A DNA stretch of 6,866 nt, taken from the NCBI GenBank assembly GCA_002409965.1, contig DHON01000018.1:1-6866 (forward strand). The letters are read 5' to 3'. Shown here in pieces: positions 1-5,734 of this stretch (positions are counted from its first letter, which is position 1; each line of letters starts with the position of its first letter). The position numbers were made by a program, and so were the translations under genes. The notes under the pieces are model-generated. The model worked only from the letters and a program-made list of their open reading frames with translations. It was not told the DNA's origin and did not search any database. The DNA is from Firmicutes bacterium UBA5389. GTDB lineage: Bacteria > Bacillota > DTU025.

Positions 1-239
1 ATTACTCGCACAGGCTCCTAGGCCACGTAGGGTCGGACACAATCAGTGTCTTCGCCGGCAATCTCACTCGATGCATTCTAATATGCACGCTTGTGCCCAA
101 GCCGGCCTGGGGGATCCTCGGAGCAGTCTGGGCGCTGGTGGCGGACCACGTTGTGACGGCTATCCTTAATATCGCCTGCCTGGGATGGTTCATGAGCAAG
201 CCGGCTGAAGCAAAACCGAAACCCTCAGGCCGGGAGTGA
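1..239 (+). CDS. C-terminal part of a multi-spanning flippase (MATE / polysaccharide-export type), cut by the window edge
   Basis: An open frame enters from the left edge (first full codon at 3) and ends at TGA 237-239, giving 78 residues. It holds two hydrophobic stretches, about residues 12-32 and 36-64 of the visible part. They are joined by the turn VPKPAWGILGAVWAL, a pattern typical of the late helices of Wzx/SpoVB/MurJ-like and MATE transporters, where a short Pro/Gly loop is followed by a G-x2-GA-x2-A helix. A charged tail, KPAEAKPKPSGRE, would lie in the cytoplasm. Such proteins flip lipid-linked oligosaccharides or export small molecules at the cytoplasmic membrane. The class is an inference from this tail alone, since all upstream helices are outside the window. 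The gene converges on the hepT remnant with only 17 bp between stop codons. Confidence 0.6.
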   Translation, partial: YSHRLLGHVGSDTISVFAGNLTRCILICTLVPKPAWGILGAVWALVADHVVTAILNIACLGWFMSKPAEAKPKPSGRE

Positions 240-259
240 TCCCGTTCAACCTGGGATCA
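237..259. terminator. Hairpin formed by the stop codons of two convergent genes
   Basis: TGATCCC (237-243) and GGGATCA (253-259) form a perfect 7-bp stem around a 9-base loop. The left arm begins with the flippase stop codon TGA, and the right arm ends with the complement of the hepT-remnant TGA, so both stops are inside the stem. Position suggests a bidirectional terminator or a pause between convergent genes. No clear U-tract follows on either strand, so termination strength is uncertain. Confidence 0.4.
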
Positions 260-511
260 GCAGATGCTGACAATGGACCGCACGAAATCCCTGATGTCGC
301 CGAGCCGAGCCTGGAGTATCTCGTAAACCTGGCTATCGTCTACTTCATCATACATGTGGACAATACGATTCCGAAATCGAGCCATCGATCTGTACACCGG
401 CAAGGCATCGGCTGGCAGCAGCCCGGCCTCACTAACAATCTCAAATGACTCTACGTTCGTCGCCGGAACCCTGAGCCTCTTGCGCGAGATGATGTGATTG
501 CATGCTGCAGA
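257..511 (-). pseudogene. HepT-like HEPN toxin, N-terminally truncated remnant
   Basis: The - strand encodes 84 residues between an in-frame TGA at 512-514 and a TGA stop at 257-259, with no plausible start codon. The sequence matches the last two thirds of HepT/DUF86 proteins: a NHIISRKRLRVP helix end, then FEIVSEAGLLP, then the HEPN nuclease signature R-x4-H seen as RNRIVH (residues 48-52 region), then Y-x-EVDD and a final helix ending VRSIVS. HepT is an RNase toxin, usually near 140 residues, acting with an MNT antitoxin encoded next to it. Here about 50 N-terminal residues are missing and the frame is offset from the overlapping MNT gene, as if one deletion fused the two genes out of frame. 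The RNase motif survives, but without a start and first helices an active toxin is unlikely. The family call is secure; the deletion history is inferred. Confidence 0.75.
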
Positions 512-801
512 TCATTGCGAGCGGAATTGAGGACGAGCAGATCCACGTCCTCTCTCCCGAGCGCCACCGCCACGTCAGCCGATAGCGACAGCTCATCCAG
601 AAGAGAGATGTCGCCGTCGGTGAGGACGGCAATGTCGACATCGCTCATGGCAGTGGCCCGTTCTGTACCTGCGGAGCCAAAGAGATAAGCTGCCACAACC
701 CGGCCATGCTTCGTGAGAACAGGCACTACTGCCTCCTTGATTCGCTCGACAACGTCCTGTTCGCGCACACAGGCCACCTCCCGAACTAGCTCAGTGGCCA
801 C
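451..801 (-). pseudogene. MNT-domain nucleotidyltransferase (MntA-like antitoxin), frameshifted at its 3' end
   Basis: The 116-residue frame has the minimal nucleotidyltransferase core: LFGSAG (residues 40-45) followed by SDVDIAVL (53-60), giving the G-S-x10-D-x-D motif with G42, S43, D54 and D56. A third acidic strand, DVDLLVL, lies at 85-91 (D87). This is the MNT family whose members pair with HEPN toxins and neutralise HepT, in characterised cases by AMP-transfer to the toxin. The start is a GTG at 801, with AAGGA about 8 bases upstream. After LNSARNDLQH the frame no longer looks like an MNT and becomes Arg/Ser-rich (SSRARGSGFRRRT). In the overlapping frame this same DNA encodes HepT, so the last 15 or so residues are a frameshift artefact and roughly 40 native C-terminal residues are missing. 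The catalytic motif is intact, so residual activity cannot be excluded. Confidence 0.75.
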
Positions 802-807
802 TCACTG
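792..807. promoter_or_regulatory. Palindrome over the MNT start codon, possible operator
   Basis: AGTGGCCACT at 793-802 is a perfect 10-bp palindrome containing the GTG start of the MNT gene (799-801 on the - strand). It overlaps a wider inverted pair, CAGTG (792-796) and CACTG (803-807). Toxin-antitoxin genes often autoregulate through such sites, but MNT proteins lack an obvious DNA-binding domain, so this is only suggestive and could be chance. Confidence 0.25.
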
Positions 808-1064
808 GTTCCTTGTTCCTGGGCCTTCGTTCTATCAGTTCCTGGACGTGCTGACCACGCACACGCAAGATCGCCCCGGTCTACCGCACCTCGCTCCCGA
901 ATGGCCATCAACGGAGGATGATGTGCTTCCAGATGGCGAAGGAAGGACACCAGATATACGCTCCCCATCGCCCGCCTGGGGTGGTTTATGAGCGAGAGAC
1001 GGGGGCTATTCGACGCTCACTAGCATACTGTGTTGTGGCACGATTCATGCAGGGAGTGAGTCAG
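802..1064. other. Intergenic stretch between the divergent MNT gene and the helical protein gene
   Basis: About 260 bp separate the divergent starts. Short frames exist on both strands, but I recognise none and they lack family-like patterns. No convincing sigma-A promoter is visible, although promoters for both flanking genes would be expected here. The only clear signal is the AGGGAG ribosome-binding site at 1051-1056, just before the start at 1065. Confidence 0.5.
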
Positions 1065-1628
1065 ATGGCCAAGTGCCCCCTAGCGGCAGGTAACTGCCAG
1101 CTCAATAACGTTATGAGGATGCTCTGGGAGCAGCATGCGACCTGGACCAGACAGACCATCATCAGCATTGCCGAGGGCCTGCCCGATGAGAGACAGACCA
1201 CAGAACGCCTGCTTCGCAACCCTGAAGACATTGCTGCAGTGTTCAGGCCTCTGTATGGCGACGGCGTCGCTGATATGCTAAGCAGCCTGATCAGGGACCA
1301 TCTGGTCATAGCCGCCGAGCTGGTCAAAGCGGCAAAAGCCGGCAACAGTGCTGACGCCGCAGACGCCGAGAAAAGATGGTACGCCAATGCCGATGACATA
1401 GCGGCGTTCCTAAATCAGATCAACCCCTACTGGTCCAAAGAGGCAATGATGAGAATGTGGCATGGGCATCTGTCCCTGGTCAAGTCTCAGGCAGTCGCCA
1501 GGCTCAACAAGGACTACAAGTCCGATATAGCCTTCTACGATGTGGGCGAGCAGCTTCTTCTTGACATGGCGGACGACTTCACGTGCGGGATCCTCGGCCA
1601 ATTCCTCCTCTTCCGGACACAGTGCTAG
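1065..1628 (+). CDS. Helical protein of unknown function, Bacillota-type family with internal repeats
   Basis: The 187-residue product is soluble and strongly helical, with no signal peptide or membrane segment. ATG 1065 is chosen because AGGGAG lies 8 bases upstream; the alternatives are ATG 1047 (no better site) and ATG 1113, which would begin at MRMLWEQH. The hallmarks, LWEQHATWTR (20-29), RLLRNPEDIA (48-57), RWYANADDIAAF (104-115), INPYW (119-123) and the closing MADDFTCGI (168-176), match a family of roughly 150-170-residue proteins I remember from Bacillus and clostridia. Its members are sometimes automatically and doubtfully labelled acetylglutamate kinase. No kinase motif is visible here. 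Residues 49-90 and 105-146 align with each other (RNPEDIAAVF against ANADDIAAFL), and three helices carry a similarly placed His (H24, H79, H135). The gene looks intact and stands alone between scars. Function is unknown. Confidence 0.75.
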   Translation: MAKCPLAAGNCQLNNVMRMLWEQHATWTRQTIISIAEGLPDERQTTERLLRNPEDIAAVFRPLYGDGVADMLSSLIRDHLVIAAELVKAAKAGNSADAADAEKRWYANADDIAAFLNQINPYWSKEAMMRMWHGHLSLVKSQAVARLNKDYKSDIAFYDVGEQLLLDMADDFTCGILGQFLLFRTQC

Positions 1629-1631
1629 AAC

Positions 1632-1648
1632 TTCGGCCAAGCGCCGAA
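1632..1648 (+). terminator. Short hairpin just after the helical protein gene
   Basis: TTCGGC (1632-1637) and GCCGAA (1643-1648) form a perfect 6-bp stem with a 5-base loop, starting 3 bases after the stop codon at 1628. No U-tract follows, so it may be a weak terminator or an mRNA 3'-end structure. Position is the main support. Confidence 0.3.
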
Positions 1649-1713
1649 CAGCAACCGCAACGACGATTCCCTCCGGGTCCTGGGCCTATCTGGTCATGCA
1701 TTAGGGTTGGCTG

Positions 1714-1791
1714 TCACAAATGGGCAGCCGATCGTACTGTGTTTCCTCCGCCTTGTTTGGCCAGATACATGGCTTTGTCAGCCATGCGCAT
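1714..1791 (-). pseudogene. C-terminal scrap of a GGDEF (diguanylate cyclase) domain protein
   Basis: The frame read from 1791 to the TGA at 1714-1716 gives 25 residues, beginning MRMADKAMYLAKQ and continuing GGGNTVR. ADKAMYxAKxxGxN is the very characteristic last helix and strand of GGDEF domains, which make cyclic di-GMP. Nothing of the rest of the domain (the GGDEF loop, the N-terminal sensor) is present. Immediately upstream on the same strand is the tail of a transposase fragment, so the gene body was replaced or deleted at a junction near 1790-1800. It cannot be functional. The short length limits certainty, but the match covers the most conserved C-terminal motif. Confidence 0.7.
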
Positions 1792-2272
1792 TGTGTACGT
1801 CCCCCGTGATCACGTAGAGGGTATCACGATTTTCGCCTTTGACTTTCTCAAGCGCCGCTCCGGCAACAGGTTCACATGCGAACTCTACCTTCGCCTTTCT
1901 CTTGTCGAGGCTCGACGAATGCACGACGATGAGCCTGTAGAGGCGAACGGCGGTCTTGGTTGCGATATCTATGATGTACTCTCTGTGCTTGTAGAACGCT
2001 GAGTCGCGCTTGGGGTTCTGCGTCAGAGCGCCGGCATTGATCCAGCCCCCTTCCGACCAGGCCCTATCCTTGACCTCCTGTTCCTGTATGAACGTTGCAG
2101 ACAACCTGGAGATGAATCTTATGCCCTTATCCGCGATGAGATCGAGGTTGCTTCTGGTCACTACAGCGGAGTCGGCCACGTAGACCAAATCGGAGTCATA
2201 CAAACCCTTTACCGACCAGGACGTAGTGTATGTATCATTCGTTCGCCCTACAGACCATGGTAGTAAGCGCAT
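1778..2272 (-). pseudogene. IS1634-type (IS4 group) DDE transposase fragment, internally deleted
   Basis: The 164-residue frame carries a central transposase segment: LVYVADSAVVT (29-39, with D34 as the likely second Asp of the DDE triad), then IRFISRLSATF (51-61), SAFYKHREY (91-99), and LIVVHSSSLDKRKAK (114-128). Directly afterwards comes FACEPVAGAALEKVK (131-145). In this family those two motifs are normally separated by a Lys/Glu-rich helix of about 25 residues, so an in-frame internal deletion is inferred at residue 130. The N-terminal third (first Asp) and the C-terminal part (catalytic Glu) are absent. The first ten or so residues overlap the 3' end of the DNA glycosylase gene and are not transposase sequence; homology begins near 2245. 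The 3' end abuts the GGDEF scrap. No terminal inverted repeats can be identified. Confidence 0.75.
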
Positions 2273-2967
2273 CTGGATCTAAGCAGGCAATCGTCGCATA
2301 AGGGATCCGTTTTGCGGCATACGTTCGCCTCGCTCGTCATCCCCAATGAGACGAGAACAGTGTCGACATACCGAATGGGTACATCAACCGCATCGGCAAT
2401 GAGCCTTCCTATTCGAACGGCATCCCGATATGACCCCTCACACGTTGTCCTGACTAGACCCAGTCTGTGAAGCACACGCATTACATGAACATCCGGCTTG
2501 ATGAAGCTGAACCCGTAGTCCATAAGGAAGTGCCTGGTCGTGGCCGGACCGAAATAGGCAAGACGGTTCATCAGGTCAGCTTGCAGCCTGTCGAGGTCAT
2601 CTAGGATTCTCGCGGAATCGCCCGCGCCCTCGGGGAAGCCTTCGTCGAATGACCGAAGATAAGCGCGGAAGGAACCATGCCGGCTGATGATAGCCTGAAA
2701 TGACCGCGCGTTTCTGACCACGGCGGTGATCTTAGCTCTGTTTCGGATGAGATCCGGGTCGCCCATGAGCGCATCGATCTGTTTATCGCCGTAAGCTGAC
2801 ACTGTGTTTATGTCCGGAAATGCACCATGGATTGCCTGCAGTCTGGGCTCGACAGTGCTCACCTTGAGTCCCGAAAAGAAGATTACCGAAGCGTGATTTT
2901 TGAAGAAACGGTCATCAGTCTCGCCGAAGAAGTAATCCAGAGTGCCAAAGTGGAAGAGTATCACCAC
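2248..2967 (-). CDS. HhH-GPD DNA glycosylase with a [4Fe-4S] motif, 5' end probably altered
   Basis: The 239-residue product is a helix-hairpin-helix base-excision glycosylase, which would remove damaged bases from DNA. The first half resembles 3-methyladenine glycosylase I-like proteins: HASVIFFSGLK (25-35) and LIRNRAKI (73-80). The hairpin YFGPATTRHFL (138-148) leads to KPDVHVMRV (157-165), where D159 occupies the catalytic Asp position. The C-terminus has Cys217, Cys224, Cys227 and Cys233, a C-x6-C-x2-C-x5-C spacing identical to the endonuclease III/MutY iron-sulfur loop. The frame opens with GTG GTG right after a stop codon and without a clear Shine-Dalgarno. Its first seven codons lie antisense to the transposase fragment starting near 2947. 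I infer that the native start and a short N-terminal segment were lost, with the core kept whole. Activity is plausible but depends on a usable start. Confidence 0.75.
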   Translation of the reverse strand: MVILFHFGTLDYFFGETDDRFFKNHASVIFFSGLKVSTVEPRLQAIHGAFPDINTVSAYGDKQIDALMGDPDLIRNRAKITAVVRNARSFQAIISRHGSFRAYLRSFDEGFPEGAGDSARILDDLDRLQADLMNRLAYFGPATTRHFLMDYGFSFIKPDVHVMRVLHRLGLVRTTCEGSYRDAVRIGRLIADAVDVPIRYVDTVLVSLGMTSEANVCRKTDPLCDDCLLRSRCAYYHGL

Positions 2968-3246
2968 TCAGCCAAGCAGGATCTGGGACTCGGCGACTAC
3001 CAGGGACGAGAACTTCGAGGCATCATAGCCCATCTGGTATCGGTCGCCCTAGCGCACATACTTGTAGTGTTCATGAAGGCATGCCTGCCAAGGTTGAAAG
3101 GTGCCTCCACCGGGCAACTCGTCCGCGACTTCATATGTACACCGTGCCGCGTGAACAACAGCAGGGCGGGGCCAACCGTTCTATTTGAAAGGGCTCTGCC
3201 ATACTCGAAGGCTATACGGCATTACCGGATGGCTCGAGCTGGCTAG
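2947..3246 (+). pseudogene. C-terminal fragment of a DDE transposase (IS701/IS4-like)
   Basis: From about 2947 the + frame reads KVEEYHHSAKQDLGLGDYQ, then a hydrophobic helix IAHLVSVALAHILVV, ending at TAG 3244-3246. E-x6-K followed by LGLGDYQ-x-R is the region around the third catalytic acidic residue in IS701/IS4-group transposases (consensus like E-x-FYRDAKQ-LGL-YQ-R). The preceding two catalytic Asp residues and all upstream sequence are missing, because the DNA to the left belongs to the glycosylase on the other strand. The fragment sits between two genes truncated on the sides facing it: the glycosylase lacks its native start and the APH fusion lacks its 3' half. It is therefore a rearrangement scar. 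The exact IS family is uncertain; the transposase assignment is fairly firm. Confidence 0.65.
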
Positions 3247-4274
3247 TCTCCAATCAGCCACTGATACAATTCCATCGGCGTATCGAAATCATTGCCTTCC
3301 TCGAAATTGTCCATATCAACTAAACCATGCTCAATATTATACAAAGCCTCTTTTAGCTTATGGTCAAGTGTATTTTTAAACGGACATTCCTGAATATCCA
3401 CAGCTTGCAACATAAGCAAGCCCTCTGCCAAAAGCTTAACAGTCTGTTTGATAGGCTCATGAACCTTATCATCAGGAGAATCACAAGCCATAAAGCCAAC
3501 CGCCTTCGTCATGAGCAGAAAGGCATAACCGTCCGTTTCACCGTAATATAGAACATTCGGGACTGGCACTTTATCCTTAAGCCAAATGAGCAAATCTTTC
3601 TCTGTACGGATTTCATTGGAAACCTGTGTAATTTTCAAGTACAGCACGTCTTTATTTCGTTCATAGCGAAATACTTTCGACGAAGAACAGACGATGCGGT
3701 CTTTGGTGCAAGTATAGCCGGAAAGGATGGCAGTTAGTTCGGCTGGAAATGAGGGCAGGAGTGCCTGCTCAGTATCATGTACCAATTCGGAAAGCGGCTT
3801 TGTTCCATCAACTCGAAGGATGGGACACAAATACAATGAAGCCGCTTGTTCAAGCAAGCCGACATCCCGTGTAGCGGCAAACTCTCTGAATTTTCTCTGT
3901 GACTCGTACATATCGCCGCCCTCAAGCACTCGGTCGCCCCACCGTGCATATTCTCTGTTTTCGATGCGCTTCATGCGAGTCTCTGTGGGTGCTGTAAGAA
4001 AGACTACGAGGTCGAACATCGTCAGAAATTCATCGCTCCAGCCTGAAATGTCGCCGGAAACCACGAATGAGCCGTGTTTCTTCATATCTGAAAGCAGCAT
4101 CTCATTTCGTTCGTCCTGTGGTCGAATGGCTGTGTACGGTATGTCGGTTTTATAAAACCAGTAATCCTCCACATCAAAATGGGCAAAACTCAACGCACAA
4201 GCAAGCTCACGGCCAAGAGTAGACTTGCCGCTTCCATTCGCACCGAGTAGGATTATGCCGTATGGCTTGCTCAT
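3243..4274 (-). pseudogene. P-loop NTPase fused to an APH(3')-type kinase domain, truncated before the catalytic loop
   Basis: ATG 4274 is chosen because GGAGGT lies 6 bases upstream; the product is 343 residues. Residues 1-165 form an AAA_17/adenylate-kinase-like ATPase with Walker A GANGSGKST (11-19), a DLVVFLTAP strand (88-96) and a basic lid-like REYARWGDR (107-115). From about 178 an aminoglycoside 3'-phosphotransferase fold follows: SSSKVFRYE (197-205), LYLKIT with K214 as the ATP-binding lysine, TEKDLLIWL (224-232, E225 the partner Glu), VPVPNVLYY (236-244), and MELYQWL (334-340). In APH(3') enzymes the next segment contains HGDxxxxN and the second DLGR/DxD metal site. Here the protein stops at LIGD, so the catalytic Asp is absent and the kinase half cannot phosphorylate aminoglycosides. 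The stop arises at the junction with the transposase fragment. The DNA is more AT-rich than its neighbours, suggesting import. The ATPase half could still fold. Confidence 0.75.
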
Positions 4275-4462
4275 TGTGTCACCTCCAAGTCCTTGAGATA
4301 CCAAGTAGGCACGGGATTTTGCATATTGTCATACCAAGCAAGCACGTCCTGCGACTGCTTCATCATGGTGTCAATTTCGCTCTGTCCGAGAGGAACCCTG
4401 GTGAGCAGTATTGCAGATCCTATAGCATTGGCCTTTTGCCCCTCGGGCGCGCAGCAACACAC
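4271..4462 (-). pseudogene. 3' remnant of an unidentified gene, translationally coupled to the NTPase-APH gene
   Basis: A frame on the - strand ends WYLKDLEVTQ with TGA overlapping the ATG of the NTPase-APH gene (ATGA, 4271-4274), and its last codons contain that gene's GGAGGT ribosome-binding site. This arrangement implies one operon with coupled translation. The last 36 residues or so (from SEIDTMMKQSQ, with WYDNMQNPVPTWYL) look like genuine protein. Towards 4462 the sequence becomes Cys/Gly-rich, GC content rises, and it looks unrelated, so the upstream part was probably replaced around 4380-4450. I do not recognise the family. It may be the tail of another small accessory or resistance gene. 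Confidence 0.45.
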
Positions 4463-4682
4463 TGGAGGGCAGGTGTAGGCGGCCTCGGGGGGCTCTTTCG
4501 GGGCCTATTCTGTGGCAAAGCGTACGTTTCGCGCCTTCAGAACGGGGAATGAGACAGAACCAGCGAGATCAGGAATCTCGGAGGGATGAGGCTGGCGCAG
4601 GCAAAGCATTGCTGTACGTTACGGTTTGTCGCCTGTGGCCACCTGCGTTCAAGAGATGGTGCGCGAAATGCAGACGAGAAGA
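4463..4682. other. Junction DNA without a recognisable gene
   Basis: Between the coupled remnant and the hydrolase leader, GC content rises and several short overlapping frames exist on both strands, none resembling a known family. A promoter for the + strand hydrolase should lie here or just downstream, but I see no convincing -35/-10 pair. The sequence is probably rearranged DNA at the right border of the AT-rich block. Confidence 0.4.
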
Positions 4683-4782
4683 ATGCGAGGGTTGTTCGCG
4701 GCATTGTCCGCGATCCTTCATCTTTGGAGCAGGCGCTTTCGGCAGCGAATAGCCAGCGGGTTCGATCCTGCTCACCCTCTCG
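4683..4782 (+). pseudogene. Broken leader of the ComEC-like hydrolase (probable signal peptide, frameshift plus stop)
   Basis: ATG 4683 opens MRGLFAALSAIL, a good start for a secretion signal (basic n-region, then a hydrophobic core), but it is one frame away from the hydrolase. In the hydrolase frame the DNA just downstream reads FIFGAGAFGSE, then TAG (4750-4752), then PAGSILLTLSV and straight into the hydrolase. A one-base indel near 4715-4725 and a sense-to-TAG change would restore a leader, a short spacer and the LTLSV strand expected before VIDIGQGDS. This reconstruction is inferred. If correct, the mature domain lost its export signal and its first strand. Confidence 0.4.
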
Positions 4783-5733
4783 GTGATAGACATCGGCCAA
4801 GGAGACTCGATCCTCATTTCCACATCCGACGGCCATGCCATGCTAGTCGACGGAGGACCGGCTGACGCCTCCGGAAGAGTCCTTGAAGCGATCAGGAAGG
4901 CCGGCGTCGACAGGCTCGATGTTCTAGTAAGCACACATCCGCATGCCGACCACATAGGAGGCCTTGCCGGCGTGCTCGATGAGATCCCGGTGGGCAGGGT
5001 CATCGACTCCGGCAGGGTCCATGCCTCCAAGACATATGAGGGGTATCTGGAGAAGATCCTGGCGAAAGACATACCCTTCGCGCTTGGACGAACCGGATCT
5101 TCGTTCTCCCTGGGCCCGGCGATGGTCAAGATCCTCTGGCCTGATGAGAAGCTCTCGGACAACCTCAATGACTGTTCTATCGTAGTGCGCGTGATCTACG
5201 GCAAGTTCTCCGCGCTGCTAGCGGGAGACATTGAAGCGAGCACAGAGCAGGCGCTGGTTTCTAGGAAGCTACTGTCTCCGGCTGTGGTCCTCAAGGTAGC
5301 GCACCACGGGAGCGGCACTTCCACGACCTCGGCGTTCCTGGCCGTTTTGAGGCCGGCAATAGCTATCATCTCGGCGGGCGCGGGCAATAGCTACGGCCAC
5401 CCTGCGGCAAGCGTTCTCGCAAGGCTCAAGGCGTCAGGCGCGAAGGTCTACCGGACTGACCTTGATAGCACCGTCAGCGTCAAGACCGATGAAGAGAGCT
5501 GGCAGGTTGAGACCGGGCAAGGTGATGGGAACAAAGCGGCGGCTACCGCTCCAGCGCCAGCGCCGGCTGGCGGGACTGGCCGGAAGTACTACGGAAGTAG
5601 GAACTCGGACGTGTTCCACTACCCATGGTGCACGCATGCCGCCAGCATCAAGCCCGCGAATCTGCGAGTGTTCGCAAGCCGACCAGAGGCGATAGACAAG
5701 GGCTACAGGCCGTGCAAGGTGTGCAAGCCGTAG
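4783..5733 (+). CDS. ComEC/Rec2-like metallo-beta-lactamase-fold hydrolase with C-terminal Ada-like zinc-binding tail
   Basis: The 316-residue frame from GTG 4783 begins MIDIGQGDSILI, the typical opening of ComEC C-terminal MBL proteins. Metal ligands are present: THPHADH (51-57, HxHxDH), NDCSIVV (129-135), LLAGDIE (145-151, D149), VAHHGS (172-177) and SYGHP (203-207). A Pro/Ala linker (253-263) leads to a small tail, VFHYPWC (277-283) and GYRPCKVCKP (307-316), whose C283, C311 and C314 resemble the Ada Me-phosphotriester/zinc-ribbon module often appended to these proteins in clostridia. Relatives are usually secreted or lipoprotein hydrolases acting on nucleic acids or phosphodiesters; the substrate here is unknown. 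The catalytic domain looks whole, but the upstream leader is in another frame and followed by an in-frame TAG. GTG 4783 has no clear Shine-Dalgarno, so this may be a leaderless or inactive copy. Confidence 0.8.
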   Translation: MIDIGQGDSILISTSDGHAMLVDGGPADASGRVLEAIRKAGVDRLDVLVSTHPHADHIGGLAGVLDEIPVGRVIDSGRVHASKTYEGYLEKILAKDIPFALGRTGSSFSLGPAMVKILWPDEKLSDNLNDCSIVVRVIYGKFSALLAGDIEASTEQALVSRKLLSPAVVLKVAHHGSGTSTTSAFLAVLRPAIAIISAGAGNSYGHPAASVLARLKASGAKVYRTDLDSTVSVKTDEESWQVETGQGDGNKAAATAPAPAPAGGTGRKYYGSRNSDVFHYPWCTHAASIKPANLRVFASRPEAIDKGYRPCKVCKP

Positions 5734-5734
5734 G

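Noticed and set aside
236..448. Open frame on the + strand opposite the hepT remnant
   Set aside because: It lies entirely antisense to recognisable HEPN sequence and has no family-like pattern or ribosome-binding site.
786..991. Short frames on both strands between MNT and the helical protein
   Set aside because: No recognisable motif, poor starts, and overlap with each other; treated as non-coding.
2827..2946. Upstream extension of the + strand transposase frame
   Set aside because: This part is the antisense of well-conserved glycosylase sequence, so the open frame there is accidental.
1778..3246. The three transposase remnants as one composite transposon
   Set aside because: They belong to at least two types, differ in orientation and degree of decay, and no matching terminal repeats or target duplications are visible.
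3727..4155. 142-codon + strand frame opposite the NTPase domain
   Set aside because: It is Ser/Arg-rich, has no motif, and lies opposite the Walker-containing ATPase gene; shadow frame.
4569..5168. 199-codon - strand frame opposite the hydrolase
   Set aside because: It is Ser/Pro/Arg-rich, as expected for the complement of a GC-rich gene, while the + strand encodes all metal-binding motifs.
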